The notes: generated from the sequence alone by a model not told the origin. Counted from the first letter of the stretch, positions 7,740 through 20,031 are shown. The stretch is 64,000 nucleotides of DNA from Actinosynnema pretiosum (GCF_024171695.1 NZ_JAMTCF010000006.1:124001-188000); one strand, 5' to 3'. A program made the numbers and translations.

Positions 7740-8135
7740 ATGCTGATCGGAGAGCTGTCGGAGTACACCGGCGTGAGCACTCGGTTAATTCGGTATTACG
7801 AGCAGCAGGGCCTCCTGGAGGCCACTCGGACGGACAACGGGTACCGGCACTACCGGGACGCCGACATCGACACGGTGCTGCGGATCAGGGCCCTGCTGGG
7901 CGCCGGGCTGACCCTCAAGACGGTGCACGAGCTGCTGCCCTGCACCCTGGACGCCACGCCGCGCGTGACGCCCTGCCCGAACCTGGTGAACACCCTCATG
8001 GGCGAGGTTCAGCGGTTGGACGCCACGCTCGCGCAGGTCGGGCGGTCGAAGAAGGTCATCCTGGACATGCTGTCCCGGTCCGGGGCGGGCTCGGACCCGC
8101 TCGGCGCGGTGGAGGAACCGGCGCGCAGCGCCTAG
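7740..8135 (+). CDS. MerR-family transcriptional regulator
   Basis: A 131-residue MerR-type regulator. The N-terminal winged HTH is clear: MLIGELSEYTGVSTRLIRYYEQQGLL, then NGYRHYRDADIDTVLRIRALLGAGLTL. A short C-terminal helix region holds two Cys residues (LLPCTLD and TPCPNLV) that might bind metal or sense redox. ATG 7740 sits about 9 nt after GGGGG; GTG 7734 is an alternative but too close to that site. It is divergent from the hydrolase-reductase-MFS genes and probably controls them by twisting the 19-bp-spacer promoter between them. Confidence 0.85.
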   Translation: MLIGELSEYTGVSTRLIRYYEQQGLLEATRTDNGYRHYRDADIDTVLRIRALLGAGLTLKTVHELLPCTLDATPRVTPCPNLVNTLMGEVQRLDATLAQVGRSKKVILDMLSRSGAGSDPLGAVEEPARSA

Positions 8136-8315
8136 CGGCGGTCCGGCGCTTCGGGGGACGGTCGACGACGCCCTCCCCCGTGGCGCGGCGGAACCGCACG
8201 AGCGGAGACCGGGCACGCCATCAGGGGGCCTCGCGCGGGCGGACAGCGCGGACACGCCCCCCCCCGAGGGGGCCTCGAACGCTTGGGGGACAAGGCTTTC
8301 GCCTTCGCCCGGTCC

Positions 8316-8354
8316 GAGCGGCGGCGGGTGCGGGACCGCCGCCCGCCGCCGCTC
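8316..8354 (-). terminator. Terminator downstream of metB
   Basis: GAGCGGCGGCGGG and CCCGCCGCCGCTC form a perfect 13-bp stem with a 13-nt loop, starting 7 bp past the metB stop on the minus strand. It may also stop read-through from merR on the plus strand. The rest of 8136-8315 shows nothing supportable. Confidence 0.55.
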
Positions 8355-8360
8355 CGGGGC

Positions 8361-9512
8361 TCAGGCCAGCGCCTGGAGCAGGTCCTCCACCAGGTCGTCG
8401 GCCGACTCGATGCCCACCGACAGCCGCACCAGGTCGGCGGGGACCTGGAGCGGGGAGCCCGCCGTGCTCAGGTGGGTCATGCGGCCGGGGTGCTCGATCA
8501 GGGACTCGACGCCGCCCAGCGACTCGGCCAGGGTGAACAGCCTGGTGCGCGAGCAGACGCGCAGGGCCTCCTCCTCACCTCCGCGCACGGTGAACGAGAC
8601 CATGCCGCCGAATCGGCGCATCTGCTTGGCCGCGATCTCGTGGCCGGGGTGCTCGGGCAGGCCGGGGTAGAAGACGCCGGTGACCTTCGGGTGCCGCAGC
8701 AGCGCCTCGGTGATCCGCTCGGTGTTGTCGGAGTGCTTCTCCATGCGCACTTCGAGGGTCTTCACGCCGCGCAGGGTCAGCCACGCGTCGAACGGGCCGG
8801 GGACGCCGCCCGCGCCGTTCTGCAGGAAGCCGAACGCGCTGTCCAGCTCGTCGGACGAGGTGATCAGCGCGCCGCCGATCACGTCGGAGTGGCCGCCGAT
8901 GTACTTGGTGGTGGAGTGCAGGACGACGTCGGCGCCCAGCTCCAGCGGGTTCTGCAGGTAGGGCGAGGCGAAGGTGTTGTCCACCAGCAGGAGCGCGCCC
9001 GCGTCGTGCGCCAGCTCGGCCAGCAGCGCGATGTCCGCGATGCGCAGCACCGGGTTGGTCGGGGTCTCGACCCAGATCAGCTTGGTGCTCGGGCGCAGCG
9101 CCGCGCGCACCGCGTCGACGTCGGACAGGGCCACCGGCGTGTAGTCGATGCCCCAGTGGCGCAGCACCTTGTCGATGAGGCGGAACGTGCCGCCGTAGGC
9201 GTCGTTCGGGATCACCACGTGGTCGCCGGGGCGCAGCAGCGTCCGCAGGGCGGTGTCGGTGGCGGCCATCCCCGAGGCGAACGCGCGACCGTGCCTGCCG
9301 GATTCGAGCGAGGCGAGGCACTGCTCCAGCGCGGCGCGCGTGGGATTTCCGGTGCGCGAGTACTCGAAACCGCCGCGTAAACCGCCGACCCCGTCCTGCG
9401 CGTAAGTGGAGGTCGCGTGGATCGGGACGATGACCGATCCGGTCACCGGGTCCGGATCCTGTCCGACGTGGATAGCCCTGGTCGCGAACCCGCGATCACC
9501 CATTTCTGTCAT
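8361..9512 (-). CDS. metB: Cystathionine gamma-synthase
   Basis: A PLP enzyme of the Cys/Met metabolism family, 383 residues. It carries the N-terminal GFATRAIHVGQ, YSRTGNPTR, the glycine-rich ASGMAA, LVDNTFASPYLQNPL, and the PLP lysine in HSTTKYIGGHSDV. It should make cystathionine from O-succinyl- or O-acetyl-homoserine and cysteine in methionine synthesis. A cystathionine gamma-lyase or O-acetylhomoserine sulfhydrylase remains possible. ATG 9512 lies 6 nt after a TAAGCT -10 box, so it is probably leaderless; GTG 9518 and ATG 9503 are alternatives. It is transcribed away from carA and is not obviously part of the neighbouring cluster. Confidence 0.85.
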   Translation of the reverse strand: MTEMGDRGFATRAIHVGQDPDPVTGSVIVPIHATSTYAQDGVGGLRGGFEYSRTGNPTRAALEQCLASLESGRHGRAFASGMAATDTALRTLLRPGDHVVIPNDAYGGTFRLIDKVLRHWGIDYTPVALSDVDAVRAALRPSTKLIWVETPTNPVLRIADIALLAELAHDAGALLLVDNTFASPYLQNPLELGADVVLHSTTKYIGGHSDVIGGALITSSDELDSAFGFLQNGAGGVPGPFDAWLTLRGVKTLEVRMEKHSDNTERITEALLRHPKVTGVFYPGLPEHPGHEIAAKQMRRFGGMVSFTVRGGEEEALRVCSRTRLFTLAESLGGVESLIEHPGRMTHLSTAGSPLQVPADLVRLSVGIESADDLVEDLLQALA

Positions 9513-10105
9513 GAGCACAGCTTATCCGTCGCGGACAAGGCCAACCACGGAGTGGGACGACCTGTGTCGGACTCAGCCGCAATGGGCAATCACCGCCACC
9601 CGGAGGCGGGGCCGCGGAGTGTCCCACCCGCAGGTTTCAGCGGTATGACGAAGGGGAACCCGAGCAGCCGAAGCATGCTGTTTGTAGGGGCGTGATGCGT
9701 TCGCACCGATCGGACGGAGCCGTTCGGAGCAGCGGGAACGTGGACCGGGAGGCGCAGCGCACTGGCGCGCGCAGGTGACCGCGAGGCCGGGTCTAGCTCC
9801 GTTGGAGTTAATCCGCCGACTCCCCCCGATCAAGGTCATTCGATTAGCCACTAGGCCTTTCGCCAACCTTCCCCGTGGCAAAAACCGCTGCTAGCCTGGC
9901 GCTCGTCCCGCTGCTAGTCGGGACCACTGGGGAATAAGCTGTGCACCGCTCGGGGGGTAGCTGAGTAGATTCACCTGCGCTCGAACGCGGGCGGACCAAC
10001 CGCTTTCGCCGCGGGCACGGCGCAGTAGTCATTCCTATTTCCGGTCAAATCCGTTCACACGCGTCGGCACGTCCGGCGCGTCGACTCAGCGTGCCTGGAG
10101 GCGGT
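9513..10105. other. Divergent metB/carA intergenic region
   Basis: About 590 bp with noticeably lower GC than its surroundings and no convincing full gene. It should hold the metB promoter (TAAGCT near 9520 on the minus strand) and the start signals of the biosynthetic cluster. Around 9885-9940 are TAGCCT and TAAGCT boxes near a very short reading frame at 9941. No riboswitch class was recognised by eye. Confidence 0.4.
9941..9964 (+). CDS. Possible 7-residue leader peptide upstream of carA
   Basis: GTG CAC CGC TCG GGG GGT AGC TGA would encode a heptapeptide (VHRSGGS) about 140 bp before the carA start. ACTGGGGAATAAGCT lies just upstream and could serve as a ribosome binding site (GGGGAA, about 7 nt away). 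Nothing proves translation. It is listed because short leader frames sometimes control carA or biosynthetic genes, and because the surrounding stretch looks structured rather than coding. Confidence 0.25.
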   Translation: MHRSGGS

Positions 10106-11242
10106 GTGCAGATCGACGCGGCACTGGTTCTCGAAGACGGTCGGGTTTTCCGCGGTGAGTCCTACGGCGCGGTCGGTTCCCGCCTGGGCGAGGTGGTGTT
10201 CTCCACCGGCATGACCGGCTACCAGGAGACCCTGACCGACCCGTCGTACCACCGGCAGATCGTGGTGCAGACCGCCCCGCAGATCGGCAACACCGGCTGG
10301 AACGACGAGGACGACGAGTCGGGCCGCGTCCGGGTCGCGGGCTACGTGGTGCGCGACCCCGCGCGGACGCCGTCCAACTGGCGCGCGACGCGGTCGTTGC
10401 ACGAGGAGCTGGAGCGGCAGGGCGTCGTGGGCGTCTCGGGCGTGGACACCCGGATGCTGACCAGGCACCTGCGCGAGCGCGGCGCCATGCGGGCCGGGGT
10501 GTTCTCCGGGGACGCGCTGGCGCCCACCGCCGACCTCGTCGACCTGGTGCGCGAGTCGCCGGGGATGGCGGGCGCGGACCTGGCCGGCGACGTGTCGACG
10601 CCGGAGCCGTACGTCGTGGCGGCGCGCGGGGAGCGGCGCTTCCGGGTGGCCGCGCTGGACCTGGGCATCAAGGCGAACACCCCCAGGATGCTGGCCGCGC
10701 GCGGCGCCGAGGTGCACGTGCTGCCGCTCAAGTCCACTGTGGACGACATGCTGGCGCTCACGCCGGACGGCGTCTTCCTGTCCAACGGCCCCGGCGACCC
10801 GGCGACGCAGGACCACGCGGTCGAACTGGCGAAGTCCGTGCTGGAGCGCGGGATTCCCCTGTTCGGCATCTGCTTCGGCAACCAGATCCTCGGCCGCGCG
10901 CTGGGCCGTGGGACCTACAAGATGCGCTACGGCCACCGGGGCATCAACATCCCGGTGATCGACGTGGCCACCGGCCGGGTCGCGATCACCGCGCAGAACC
11001 ACGGCTTCGCCCTGGAGGGCGAACCGGGCGAGGAGTTCGGCTCCGACTTCGGCCGGGTCCGGATCAGCCACTTCTGCCCCAACGACAACACCGTGGAGGG
11101 CGTGCGCGCGCTGGACGTGCCCGCGTTCGGCGTGCAGCACCACCCGGAGGCGGCGGCCGGTCCGCACGACGCGGCGCCGCTGTTCGACGAGTTCTGCGAC
11201 CTGATGTCCCGCCACGCGGCGCTGACGAGCGGGGCCCGCTGA
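10106..11242 (+). CDS. carA: Carbamoyl-phosphate synthase small (glutaminase) subunit
   Basis: A full-length CarA of 378 residues. The N-terminal domain begins [17 protein letters not shown] and has [17 protein letters not shown]. The class I amidotransferase domain carries the nucleophilic Cys in [15 protein letters not shown] and the His/Glu pair in [12 protein letters not shown]. It releases ammonia from glutamine for CarB. GTG 10106 is chosen because GGAGG lies 4 nt upstream; GTG 10091 lacks a site. The stop is one base from the carB ATG. Unlike the usual actinobacterial arrangement, no pyrB, pyrC or pyrF flanks it; instead a siderophore-like amino acid cassette follows carB. This suggests a second copy dedicated to secondary metabolism. 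Confidence 0.92.
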   Translation: MQIDAALVLEDGRVFRGESYGAVGSRLGEVVFSTGMTGYQETLTDPSYHRQIVVQTAPQIGNTGWNDEDDESGRVRVAGYVVRDPARTPSNWRATRSLHEELERQGVVGVSGVDTRMLTRHLRERGAMRAGVFSGDALAPTADLVDLVRESPGMAGADLAGDVSTPEPYVVAARGERRFRVAALDLGIKANTPRMLAARGAEVHVLPLKSTVDDMLALTPDGVFLSNGPGDPATQDHAVELAKSVLERGIPLFGICFGNQILGRALGRGTYKMRYGHRGINIPVIDVATGRVAITAQNHGFALEGEPGEEFGSDFGRVRISHFCPNDNTVEGVRALDVPAFGVQHHPEAAAGPHDAAPLFDEFCDLMSRHAALTSGAR

Positions 11243-11243
11243 C

Positions 11244-14549
<3,306 letters not shown>

Positions 14550-14619
14550 GCCGTGCCCACCGGACGGCGGGCGCACCGATCCGCCCGACCACACCGAGGT
14601 GAACCCGCAATGGAGGCTC

Positions 14620-15618
14620 GTGTTGATCACAGATCGTGTCTATGACCTGGTGCGGGATGACGTCTTCTTACGGATATCCGGCGTGGGTGGGCTGAACCGG
14701 CTCTTCCTCAAGCTGGAGGGGTTGAACGCGGGCGGCTCGATCAAGCTCAAGACCGCCAGGAGCATCGTCGACGGGGCCGAGCTGTCCGGCGTCGACCTGG
14801 ACCGGGTGCGGATCATCGAGTCCACGTCCGGGAACCTGGGCGTCGCGCTCTCGGTGATCTGCGCGGCGAAGGGCTACCGCCTGACCTGCGTGGTGGACCC
14901 GAACTCGAACACCTCGGCGGTCGCGGTGATGCGCGCGCTGGGCAGCGAGGTCGTGGTGATCTCGGAGCGCGACGAGAACGGCGGGTTCCTCGGCTCCAGG
15001 ATCAGCTACATCCGGGAGCGGCTGGAGCGGGAGCCGGACCTGTTCTGGGTCAACCAGTACGCCAACCCGAACAACGCGCTGGCGCACGAGAGCACGACCG
15101 CGCCCGCCGTGCTGGAGGAGTTCGGGCGGGTGGACCACCTGTTCGTCGGCGTCGGCACCGGCGGGACGCTGATGGGCGTGTGCGACTACTTCCGCGCGCA
15201 CAGCCCGAAGACCCGGATCGTCGCGGTGGACACGGTCGGCTCGGTGAACTTCGGCTCCGAGCCCCAGCGGCGCCTCATCCCCGGCCTGGGCACCAGCAGG
15301 CGGCCGGAGCTGCTGTCGCCGGACGCGCCGGACGCGGTCGTGCTGGTCCCCGAGGACGAGACGGTGCGCGAGTGCCGCTGGCTGGCCCGCACCTCGGGCC
15401 TGCTCGCGGGCGGCTCCACCGGGACGGTGCTGGCCGCGATCCGGTCGCAGGCCTCGGGGATCGACCCCGGCGACACCGTCGTGGCGATCTCGCCGGACCT
15501 GGGCGAGCGGTACCTGGACACGGTCTACAACGACGACTGGGTGGTCGAGAACGGGCTGGACCGCGCGCTCGGCGCGGCACGCCCGCTGGAGGAGGGGCAG
15601 CGCGATGTTCTCGTTTGA
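14620..15618 (+). CDS. sbnA: SbnA-like 2,3-diaminopropionate biosynthesis synthase
   Basis: A cysteine-synthase-fold PLP enzyme of about 332 residues. It matches staphylococcal SbnA closely: LKLEGLNAGGSIKLKTA (PLP lysine in SIK), the phosphate/substrate loop ESTSGNLGVALS, FWVNQYANPNNALAH, GTGGTLMGVC and AGGSTGTVLAA. SbnA joins O-phosphoserine and glutamate to N-(1-amino-1-carboxy-2-ethyl)-glutamate, the first step to L-2,3-diaminopropionate. The start is GTG 14620 or TTG 14623; GGAGG at 14612 favours the latter by spacing. The gene overlaps sbnB by 14 bp. Its place directly after carB ties carbamoyl phosphate supply to diaminopropionate supply. Confidence 0.88.
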   Translation: MLITDRVYDLVRDDVFLRISGVGGLNRLFLKLEGLNAGGSIKLKTARSIVDGAELSGVDLDRVRIIESTSGNLGVALSVICAAKGYRLTCVVDPNSNTSAVAVMRALGSEVVVISERDENGGFLGSRISYIRERLEREPDLFWVNQYANPNNALAHESTTAPAVLEEFGRVDHLFVGVGTGGTLMGVCDYFRAHSPKTRIVAVDTVGSVNFGSEPQRRLIPGLGTSRRPELLSPDAPDAVVLVPEDETVRECRWLARTSGLLAGGSTGTVLAAIRSQASGIDPGDTVVAISPDLGERYLDTVYNDDWVVENGLDRALGAARPLEEGQRDVLV

Positions 15619-16609
15619 GGTTGTGCCCGGCAAGGTGGTCAAGGACGTCCTGGACACCTCGGTGCTCGACGTGGTGGCCGTGGTGGAGGACGCCTACCTG
15701 CGCCACGACGAGGGCCGCACGGTCAACCCGGACAGCTACTTCCTGCGGTTCCCGGAGAAACCGGACGCGCGGATCATCGCCTTACCGGCGTTCGCGGAGC
15801 TCGACCCGGAACCGGTCACCGGCATCAAGTGGATCTCCAGCTTCCCGGCGAACGTGCGCGCGGGCGTACCGCGCGCCTCCGCCGTGCTGGTGCTCAACGA
15901 CTACGCGACCGGCTACCCGAGGGCGCTGCTGGAGGCCGCGTCGATCAGCTCGGCGCGCACGGCGGCGTCGGCGGCGGTGGCCGCCCGCGCGCTGGCCAGG
16001 CACGTGCCCGGCGACGGGCAGGTCGCGATCGTCGGGGCGGGCGTGATCGCCAGGACGATCGTGCGCCACCTGGTCGCGACCGGCTACCGGATCGACCGGC
16101 TGACCGTGTTCGACCTGCACGAGCCCTCCGCCGACAACCTGGTGGCGCTGGCGAAGGACGAGCTGGGCCTGGACGCCGTGCGCGCGGCCTCGATCGGTGA
16201 GGCGCTGGCGGCGCAGACCGTGGTCACCGCGACGACGGCCGCGACCCCGCACGTCGAGCAGCCGGTGCGGCCGGGGCAGGTCGTGCTGAACATCTCCCTG
16301 CGCGACTTCGCCCCGTCGGTGGTGCTGGGCGCGCAGAACTACTTCGACGACGTCGAGCACTGCATGAAGGCGAACACCTCGCCGCACCTGGCCGAGCAGG
16401 CCAGCGGCGGGCGGGACTTCGTCACCGGCACCATCGCGGACCTGGTGCGCGGCCGGGCGCTGCCCGACCCGGCGCGCGGCGTGCTGGTGTCGCCGTTCGG
16501 CCTGGGCGTGCTGGACCTGGCGGTGGGCCAGCACGTGCTGCTCGCCGCGCGCGCGCAGGGGCTGGCGATCGACGTGCCCGACTTCTTCGGCGAGACGACC
16601 CGGTGGTGA
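15605..16609 (+). CDS. sbnB: SbnB-like N-((2S)-2-amino-2-carboxyethyl)-L-glutamate dehydrogenase
   Basis: A 334-residue ornithine-cyclodeaminase/mu-crystallin family protein. It has GIKWISSFPANVRAGVPRASAVLVLND, the Rossmann motif VAIVGAGVIARTIVRHL, and VLNISLRDFAPSVV. SbnB oxidatively cleaves the SbnA product to L-2,3-diaminopropionate and 2-oxoglutarate. ATG 15605 overlaps the sbnA end, with a GAGGAGG site inside sbnA. The pair is diagnostic for diaminopropionate building blocks, as in staphyloferrin B, zwittermicin and viomycin clusters. Its stop overlaps the next gene by GTGA, so the flavoprotein belongs to the same operon. Confidence 0.88.
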   Translation: MFSFEVVPGKVVKDVLDTSVLDVVAVVEDAYLRHDEGRTVNPDSYFLRFPEKPDARIIALPAFAELDPEPVTGIKWISSFPANVRAGVPRASAVLVLNDYATGYPRALLEAASISSARTAASAAVAARALARHVPGDGQVAIVGAGVIARTIVRHLVATGYRIDRLTVFDLHEPSADNLVALAKDELGLDAVRAASIGEALAAQTVVTATTAATPHVEQPVRPGQVVLNISLRDFAPSVVLGAQNYFDDVEHCMKANTSPHLAEQASGGRDFVTGTIADLVRGRALPDPARGVLVSPFGLGVLDLAVGQHVLLAARAQGLAIDVPDFFGETTRW

Positions 16610-18267
16610 GCGCCGAGGTGAGCGCCGTGCGGATCGCGGTGATCGGCGTGGGCCCGCGCGGGCTCTCGGTGCTGGAGCGGGTGATCAGCCACACCCGAGC
16701 CGACGGCCCGCCGGTGGAGCTGCTGCTGGTCGAGCCGGGCGAGCTGGGCGTCGGCGCGCACGACGTGAAGCAGCCGGACTACCTGCTGCTCAACACGATC
16801 GCCGCGCAGCTGACCATCTTCTCCGACGAGCGGATGGTGCCCGGCGCGCCGGTGACCGGGGGGCCGGGGTTCCTGGAGTGGTGCCGCGAGCACCACGGCC
16901 CGGTGCGGTTCGACGAGTTCCTGCCGAGGCGCCTGCTCGGCGAGTACCTCCAGTGGGCGGTGCGGGACCTGCTCGACCGGCTGCCGCCGAGGCTGACCGC
17001 GCGGCACCTGCCCGCCGTGGCGGTGGACGTGCGGCCGGACGGGGCGGGCGCGGTGGTGGCGCTGGACGACGGGAGCACCCACCGGGTGGACCTGGCGCTG
17101 GTCACCACCGGGCACGGGCTGGTGGACCCGGCGCCGTCGACCGGGACCGACCCGGTGGACGTGCCCTACCCGCTGCCCGAGCGGGTCGACGCGATCCCGG
17201 AGGGCTCGACGGTCGCGCTGCTGGGCACCGGGCTGACCGCGATGGACGTCATCGCGGCGCTGACCTCGGGCCGGGGCGGGGTGTTCGGCGAGGACGGCTA
17301 CACCCCGTCGGGCCGCGAGCCCCGGATCGTGCTGGCCAACCGGGCGGGGTGGCTGCCGCGCGCCCGCCCCCGCGCCGTGGAGGGCCGGGTGGCCGCGCCC
17401 GCCGCGCACTTCACGCCCGAGGCGGTGCACGCCCTGCGCGAGCGCGCCCCGGACGGGCGGCTGGACTTCCGGCGCGACGTGGCGCCGCTGGTGCTGCGGG
17501 AGGCGCTGGCCAGGCTGGGTGTGGCCGCGCCGGAGCGGGTGGCGGAGGTCGAGCGGGCGCTGTCCACCCCCGAGCCGCTCACCTGGGCCGACCACGACGG
17601 GTTCCGCGCGGACGTGCTGGCCGCCGCGCGGGCCGACCTGGCCGAGGCCGAGCTGGGCCTGGGCGCGAGCGCCCTCAAGGAGGCGCTGGAGGTGCTGCGC
17701 GACCACCGGGAGAGCGTGCGCGCCGCGCTGGACCCGCCGGGGCTGACCGAGGAGTCGCACCGCCAGTTCGCCGACGAGTGGGCCGCGCTGATCAACCGCA
17801 CGGTGATCGGCCCGCAGAAGGAGCGCATCCGCGAGCTGCTGCACCTGGTCGAGGCCGGGGTGGTCGAGCTGGCGCCCGGCCCCGCGCCCCGGCTGGAGCG
17901 GGACGGCCTGGGGTGGGCGCTGGTGTCCACCGCGCTGGGGCGGCCCGCGCGCGTCGCGGTCGACCGGGTGGTGCGCGCCAACATCTCCTGGCCGCTGCCG
18001 GACGACCCGCTGGACCCGGTCGGCGCGGCGCTGCGCTCGTGGGCCGAGGTGGGCCCTGACCGGTCGGCGCGCCTGCTGCTGGACCGCGACGGCTTCGCCA
18101 CGGCGCGCGAGGGCGGCGGTCGCAGCGCGGTCGCGGTCTTCGGCCCGCCCGCCGAGGGCGCCAGCTACTACAACCACTACGTGCCCTCGCCGGGCGCGTG
18201 GTCCAGGGCCCTGACCGACCTCGACCGGGTGCTGGTCCCCGCGCTCGCCCCCGACGGGTCCCGCTGA
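16606..18267 (+). CDS. FAD/NAD(P)-binding protein
   Basis: A 553-residue flavoprotein-like protein. The N-terminal dinucleotide-binding motif is VRIAVIGVGPRGLSVLERV, followed by LLLVEPGELGVGAHD. A second nucleotide motif, VALLGTGLTAMDVIAAL, lies near residue 205. This pattern fits the NAD_binding_9 (HI0933-like) type of FAD/NAD(P)-binding proteins distantly related to amine N-hydroxylases. The GTG start at 16606 overlaps the sbnB stop by 4 nt; GTG 16618 is possible. In context it may oxidise diaminopropionate or the NRPS product, perhaps N-hydroxylation, but no substrate motif proves it. An 88-bp gap separates it from the carbamoyltransferase. Confidence 0.7.
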   Translation: MSAEVSAVRIAVIGVGPRGLSVLERVISHTRADGPPVELLLVEPGELGVGAHDVKQPDYLLLNTIAAQLTIFSDERMVPGAPVTGGPGFLEWCREHHGPVRFDEFLPRRLLGEYLQWAVRDLLDRLPPRLTARHLPAVAVDVRPDGAGAVVALDDGSTHRVDLALVTTGHGLVDPAPSTGTDPVDVPYPLPERVDAIPEGSTVALLGTGLTAMDVIAALTSGRGGVFGEDGYTPSGREPRIVLANRAGWLPRARPRAVEGRVAAPAAHFTPEAVHALRERAPDGRLDFRRDVAPLVLREALARLGVAAPERVAEVERALSTPEPLTWADHDGFRADVLAAARADLAEAELGLGASALKEALEVLRDHRESVRAALDPPGLTEESHRQFADEWAALINRTVIGPQKERIRELLHLVEAGVVELAPGPAPRLERDGLGWALVSTALGRPARVAVDRVVRANISWPLPDDPLDPVGAALRSWAEVGPDRSARLLLDRDGFATAREGGGRSAVAVFGPPAEGASYYNHYVPSPGAWSRALTDLDRVLVPALAPDGSR

Positions 18268-18355
18268 CCGGCGGCCCGTCCCCCGAACCCGTGGCCACGA
18301 ACCCGCCGGGCACGGCCACTGCCCTCACAACAACGCACAACCGAAAGTGACGAAC

Positions 18356-19924
18356 ATGCTGATCTTATCGCTCAAAGAGGGTCACGACGGCGGCATCACG
18401 GCCATCGAGGACGGCAAGCTGCTGTTCGCGCTGGAGGCGGAGAAGGACAACTACCCGCGCTACGACCGGCTCACCGGCGAGGTGATCGCGCGGGCCGCCG
18501 GGATGCTCGACCGCACGCCCGACGTGGTCGCGCTCGGCGGCTGGGTCAAGGGCTTCCACTCCGTGGAACCCCAGTCCCGCACCGGGTACTTCGGCGTCGG
18601 CGAGGGCTCGATCTCGGACGAGGAGGGCACCTTCTTCGGCAAGAAGGTGCGCTACTTCTCCTCCACGCACGAGCGCTCGCACATCTACACCTCGCTCGGC
18701 ATGGCCCCGCGCCGCACCGGCCAGGCGTACTACTCGCTGGTGTGGGAGGGCAACATCGGCGACTTCTACCGGATCGACGAGAAGGGCAACCCCACCCACC
18801 TCAAGCACATCCTGGCCGACCCCGGCAACAAGTACGCCTACCTGTTCGCGCTGGCCGACCCCGGCTTCCCGGTGGGCACCGGCCTGTTCCGCTACAACGA
18901 CGCGGGCAAGCAGATGGCGCTGACCGGGTTCGCCGAGAAGGGCCCGGTGACGGCCGAGGAGAAGGAGACCATCGACTTCATCCTCAAGCAGGAGCAGATC
19001 ATCCTGAACCTGTCCAAGGACAAGATGGCCTGGTCGCACATCTACAACAAGGGCGTCGACTCGCAGGAGTACCGCAACACCGCCGCCAAGCACTCGCAGG
19101 CCATCTTCGGCATGTTCCACGACTACGCGGCAGCGCACATGAAGGAGGGCCTGCCGCTGCTGATCTCCGGCGGCTGCGGCCTGAACTGCGACTGGAACGC
19201 GCAGTGGCGCGAGAGCGGCCTGTTCGAGTCGGTGTTCGTGCCGCCGTGCCCGAACGACAGCGGTTCGGCGCTGGGCACCGGCATCGACGCCCAGTGGCAC
19301 TACACCGGTGACGCGAGCATCGAGTGGTCGGTGTACTCGGGCGAGGAGTTCGTGCAGGACGTCGAGCCCGACCCGGCCAAGTACGAGGTCCGGCCGCTGG
19401 TGCACGCCGAGGTGGCGCGCTACATCGAGCAGGGCAACATCATCGGCTGGGCGCGCGGCCGGTACGAGATGGGCCCGCGCGCGCTGGGCAACCGGTCGAT
19501 CCTGGCCGCGCCGTTCACCGAGGAGACCACGGTGCGGCTCAACGCGATCAAGCGCCGGGAGGGCTACCGCCCGATCGCGCCGATCGCGCTGGAGGAGGAC
19601 GCGCACAAGTGGTTCGAGGGCTCGGTCGTCGACCCGTACATGCTGTACTTCAACCGGGTCACCAGCGACCAGCTCAAGGCCATCACGCACGTCGACGGCA
19701 GCGCCCGCACGCAGACCGTCACCCGCGAGCGCAACCCGCACATCGTGGACCTGCTGGAGGCGTTCCGGGACCTGACCGGGTTCAGCGTGCTGTGCAACAC
19801 CTCGTTGAACAACAACGGTCGCGGCTTCCTCAACCGCACCAGCGACCTGATCGAGTACGGCGAGAAGCACGGCTTGGACGGGTACGTCATCAACGACACG
19901 TTCGTCACGCCGCGCAAGGGCTGA
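18356..19924 (+). CDS. CmcH/NodU-family carbamoyltransferase
   Basis: A 522-residue carbamoyltransferase. The N-terminus LILSLKEGHDGGITAIEDGKL is the phosphate-binding start of the NodU/CmcH fold. FFGKKVRYFSSTHERSHIY, SGGCGLNCDWN, and the C-terminal GRYEMGPRALGNRSILA (YrdC-like half) are typical. Several blocks (VALGGW, PNDSGSALGT, ITHVDGSARTQTVTR) recall cephem O-carbamoyltransferase CmcH rather than sugar-type NodU. CmcH transfers carbamoyl from carbamoyl phosphate to a hydroxyl via a carbamoyl-adenylate. ATG 18356 fits the family start; GTG 18347 is three codons earlier. It is the probable consumer of CarAB product and implies an O-carbamate or ureido group in the final molecule. Confidence 0.85.
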   Translation: MLILSLKEGHDGGITAIEDGKLLFALEAEKDNYPRYDRLTGEVIARAAGMLDRTPDVVALGGWVKGFHSVEPQSRTGYFGVGEGSISDEEGTFFGKKVRYFSSTHERSHIYTSLGMAPRRTGQAYYSLVWEGNIGDFYRIDEKGNPTHLKHILADPGNKYAYLFALADPGFPVGTGLFRYNDAGKQMALTGFAEKGPVTAEEKETIDFILKQEQIILNLSKDKMAWSHIYNKGVDSQEYRNTAAKHSQAIFGMFHDYAAAHMKEGLPLLISGGCGLNCDWNAQWRESGLFESVFVPPCPNDSGSALGTGIDAQWHYTGDASIEWSVYSGEEFVQDVEPDPAKYEVRPLVHAEVARYIEQGNIIGWARGRYEMGPRALGNRSILAAPFTEETTVRLNAIKRREGYRPIAPIALEEDAHKWFEGSVVDPYMLYFNRVTSDQLKAITHVDGSARTQTVTRERNPHIVDLLEAFRDLTGFSVLCNTSLNNNGRGFLNRTSDLIEYGEKHGLDGYVINDTFVTPRKG

Positions 19925-19999
19925 TCCACTCGTTCGGCCCTCGCGACGGCGGCGCTTTCGGGCAAGATCGTAACCACTCGGCGACTGCCTGCAAGGCCC

Positions 20000-20031
20000 G
20001 TGCCGCGTCCGGTTCCCACCGGGCGCGGCAC
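20000..20031 (+). promoter_or_regulatory. Hairpin upstream of the NRPS gene
   Basis: GTGCCGCG-T-CCGG and CCGG-G-CGCGGCAC pair to a 13-bp stem (one G-T wobble) with a 6-nt loop, in the 148-bp gap between the carbamoyltransferase and the NRPS. It could be a partial terminator or attenuator that sets NRPS levels, or an RNA-stabilising structure. AAGGAGAG follows about 15 nt before the NRPS ATG. Confidence 0.45.

Noticed and set aside
9646-9696. A 16-codon frame starting ATGACGAAGGGG
   Set aside because: No ribosome binding site of note and no conserved features; less convincing than the peptide at 29824.
9513-10105. tRNA gene or riboswitch in the metB/carA gap
   Set aside because: GGGGGGTAGCTGAGTAG recalls a tRNA D-arm, but no acceptor stem, anticodon arm or T-arm could be folded around it.
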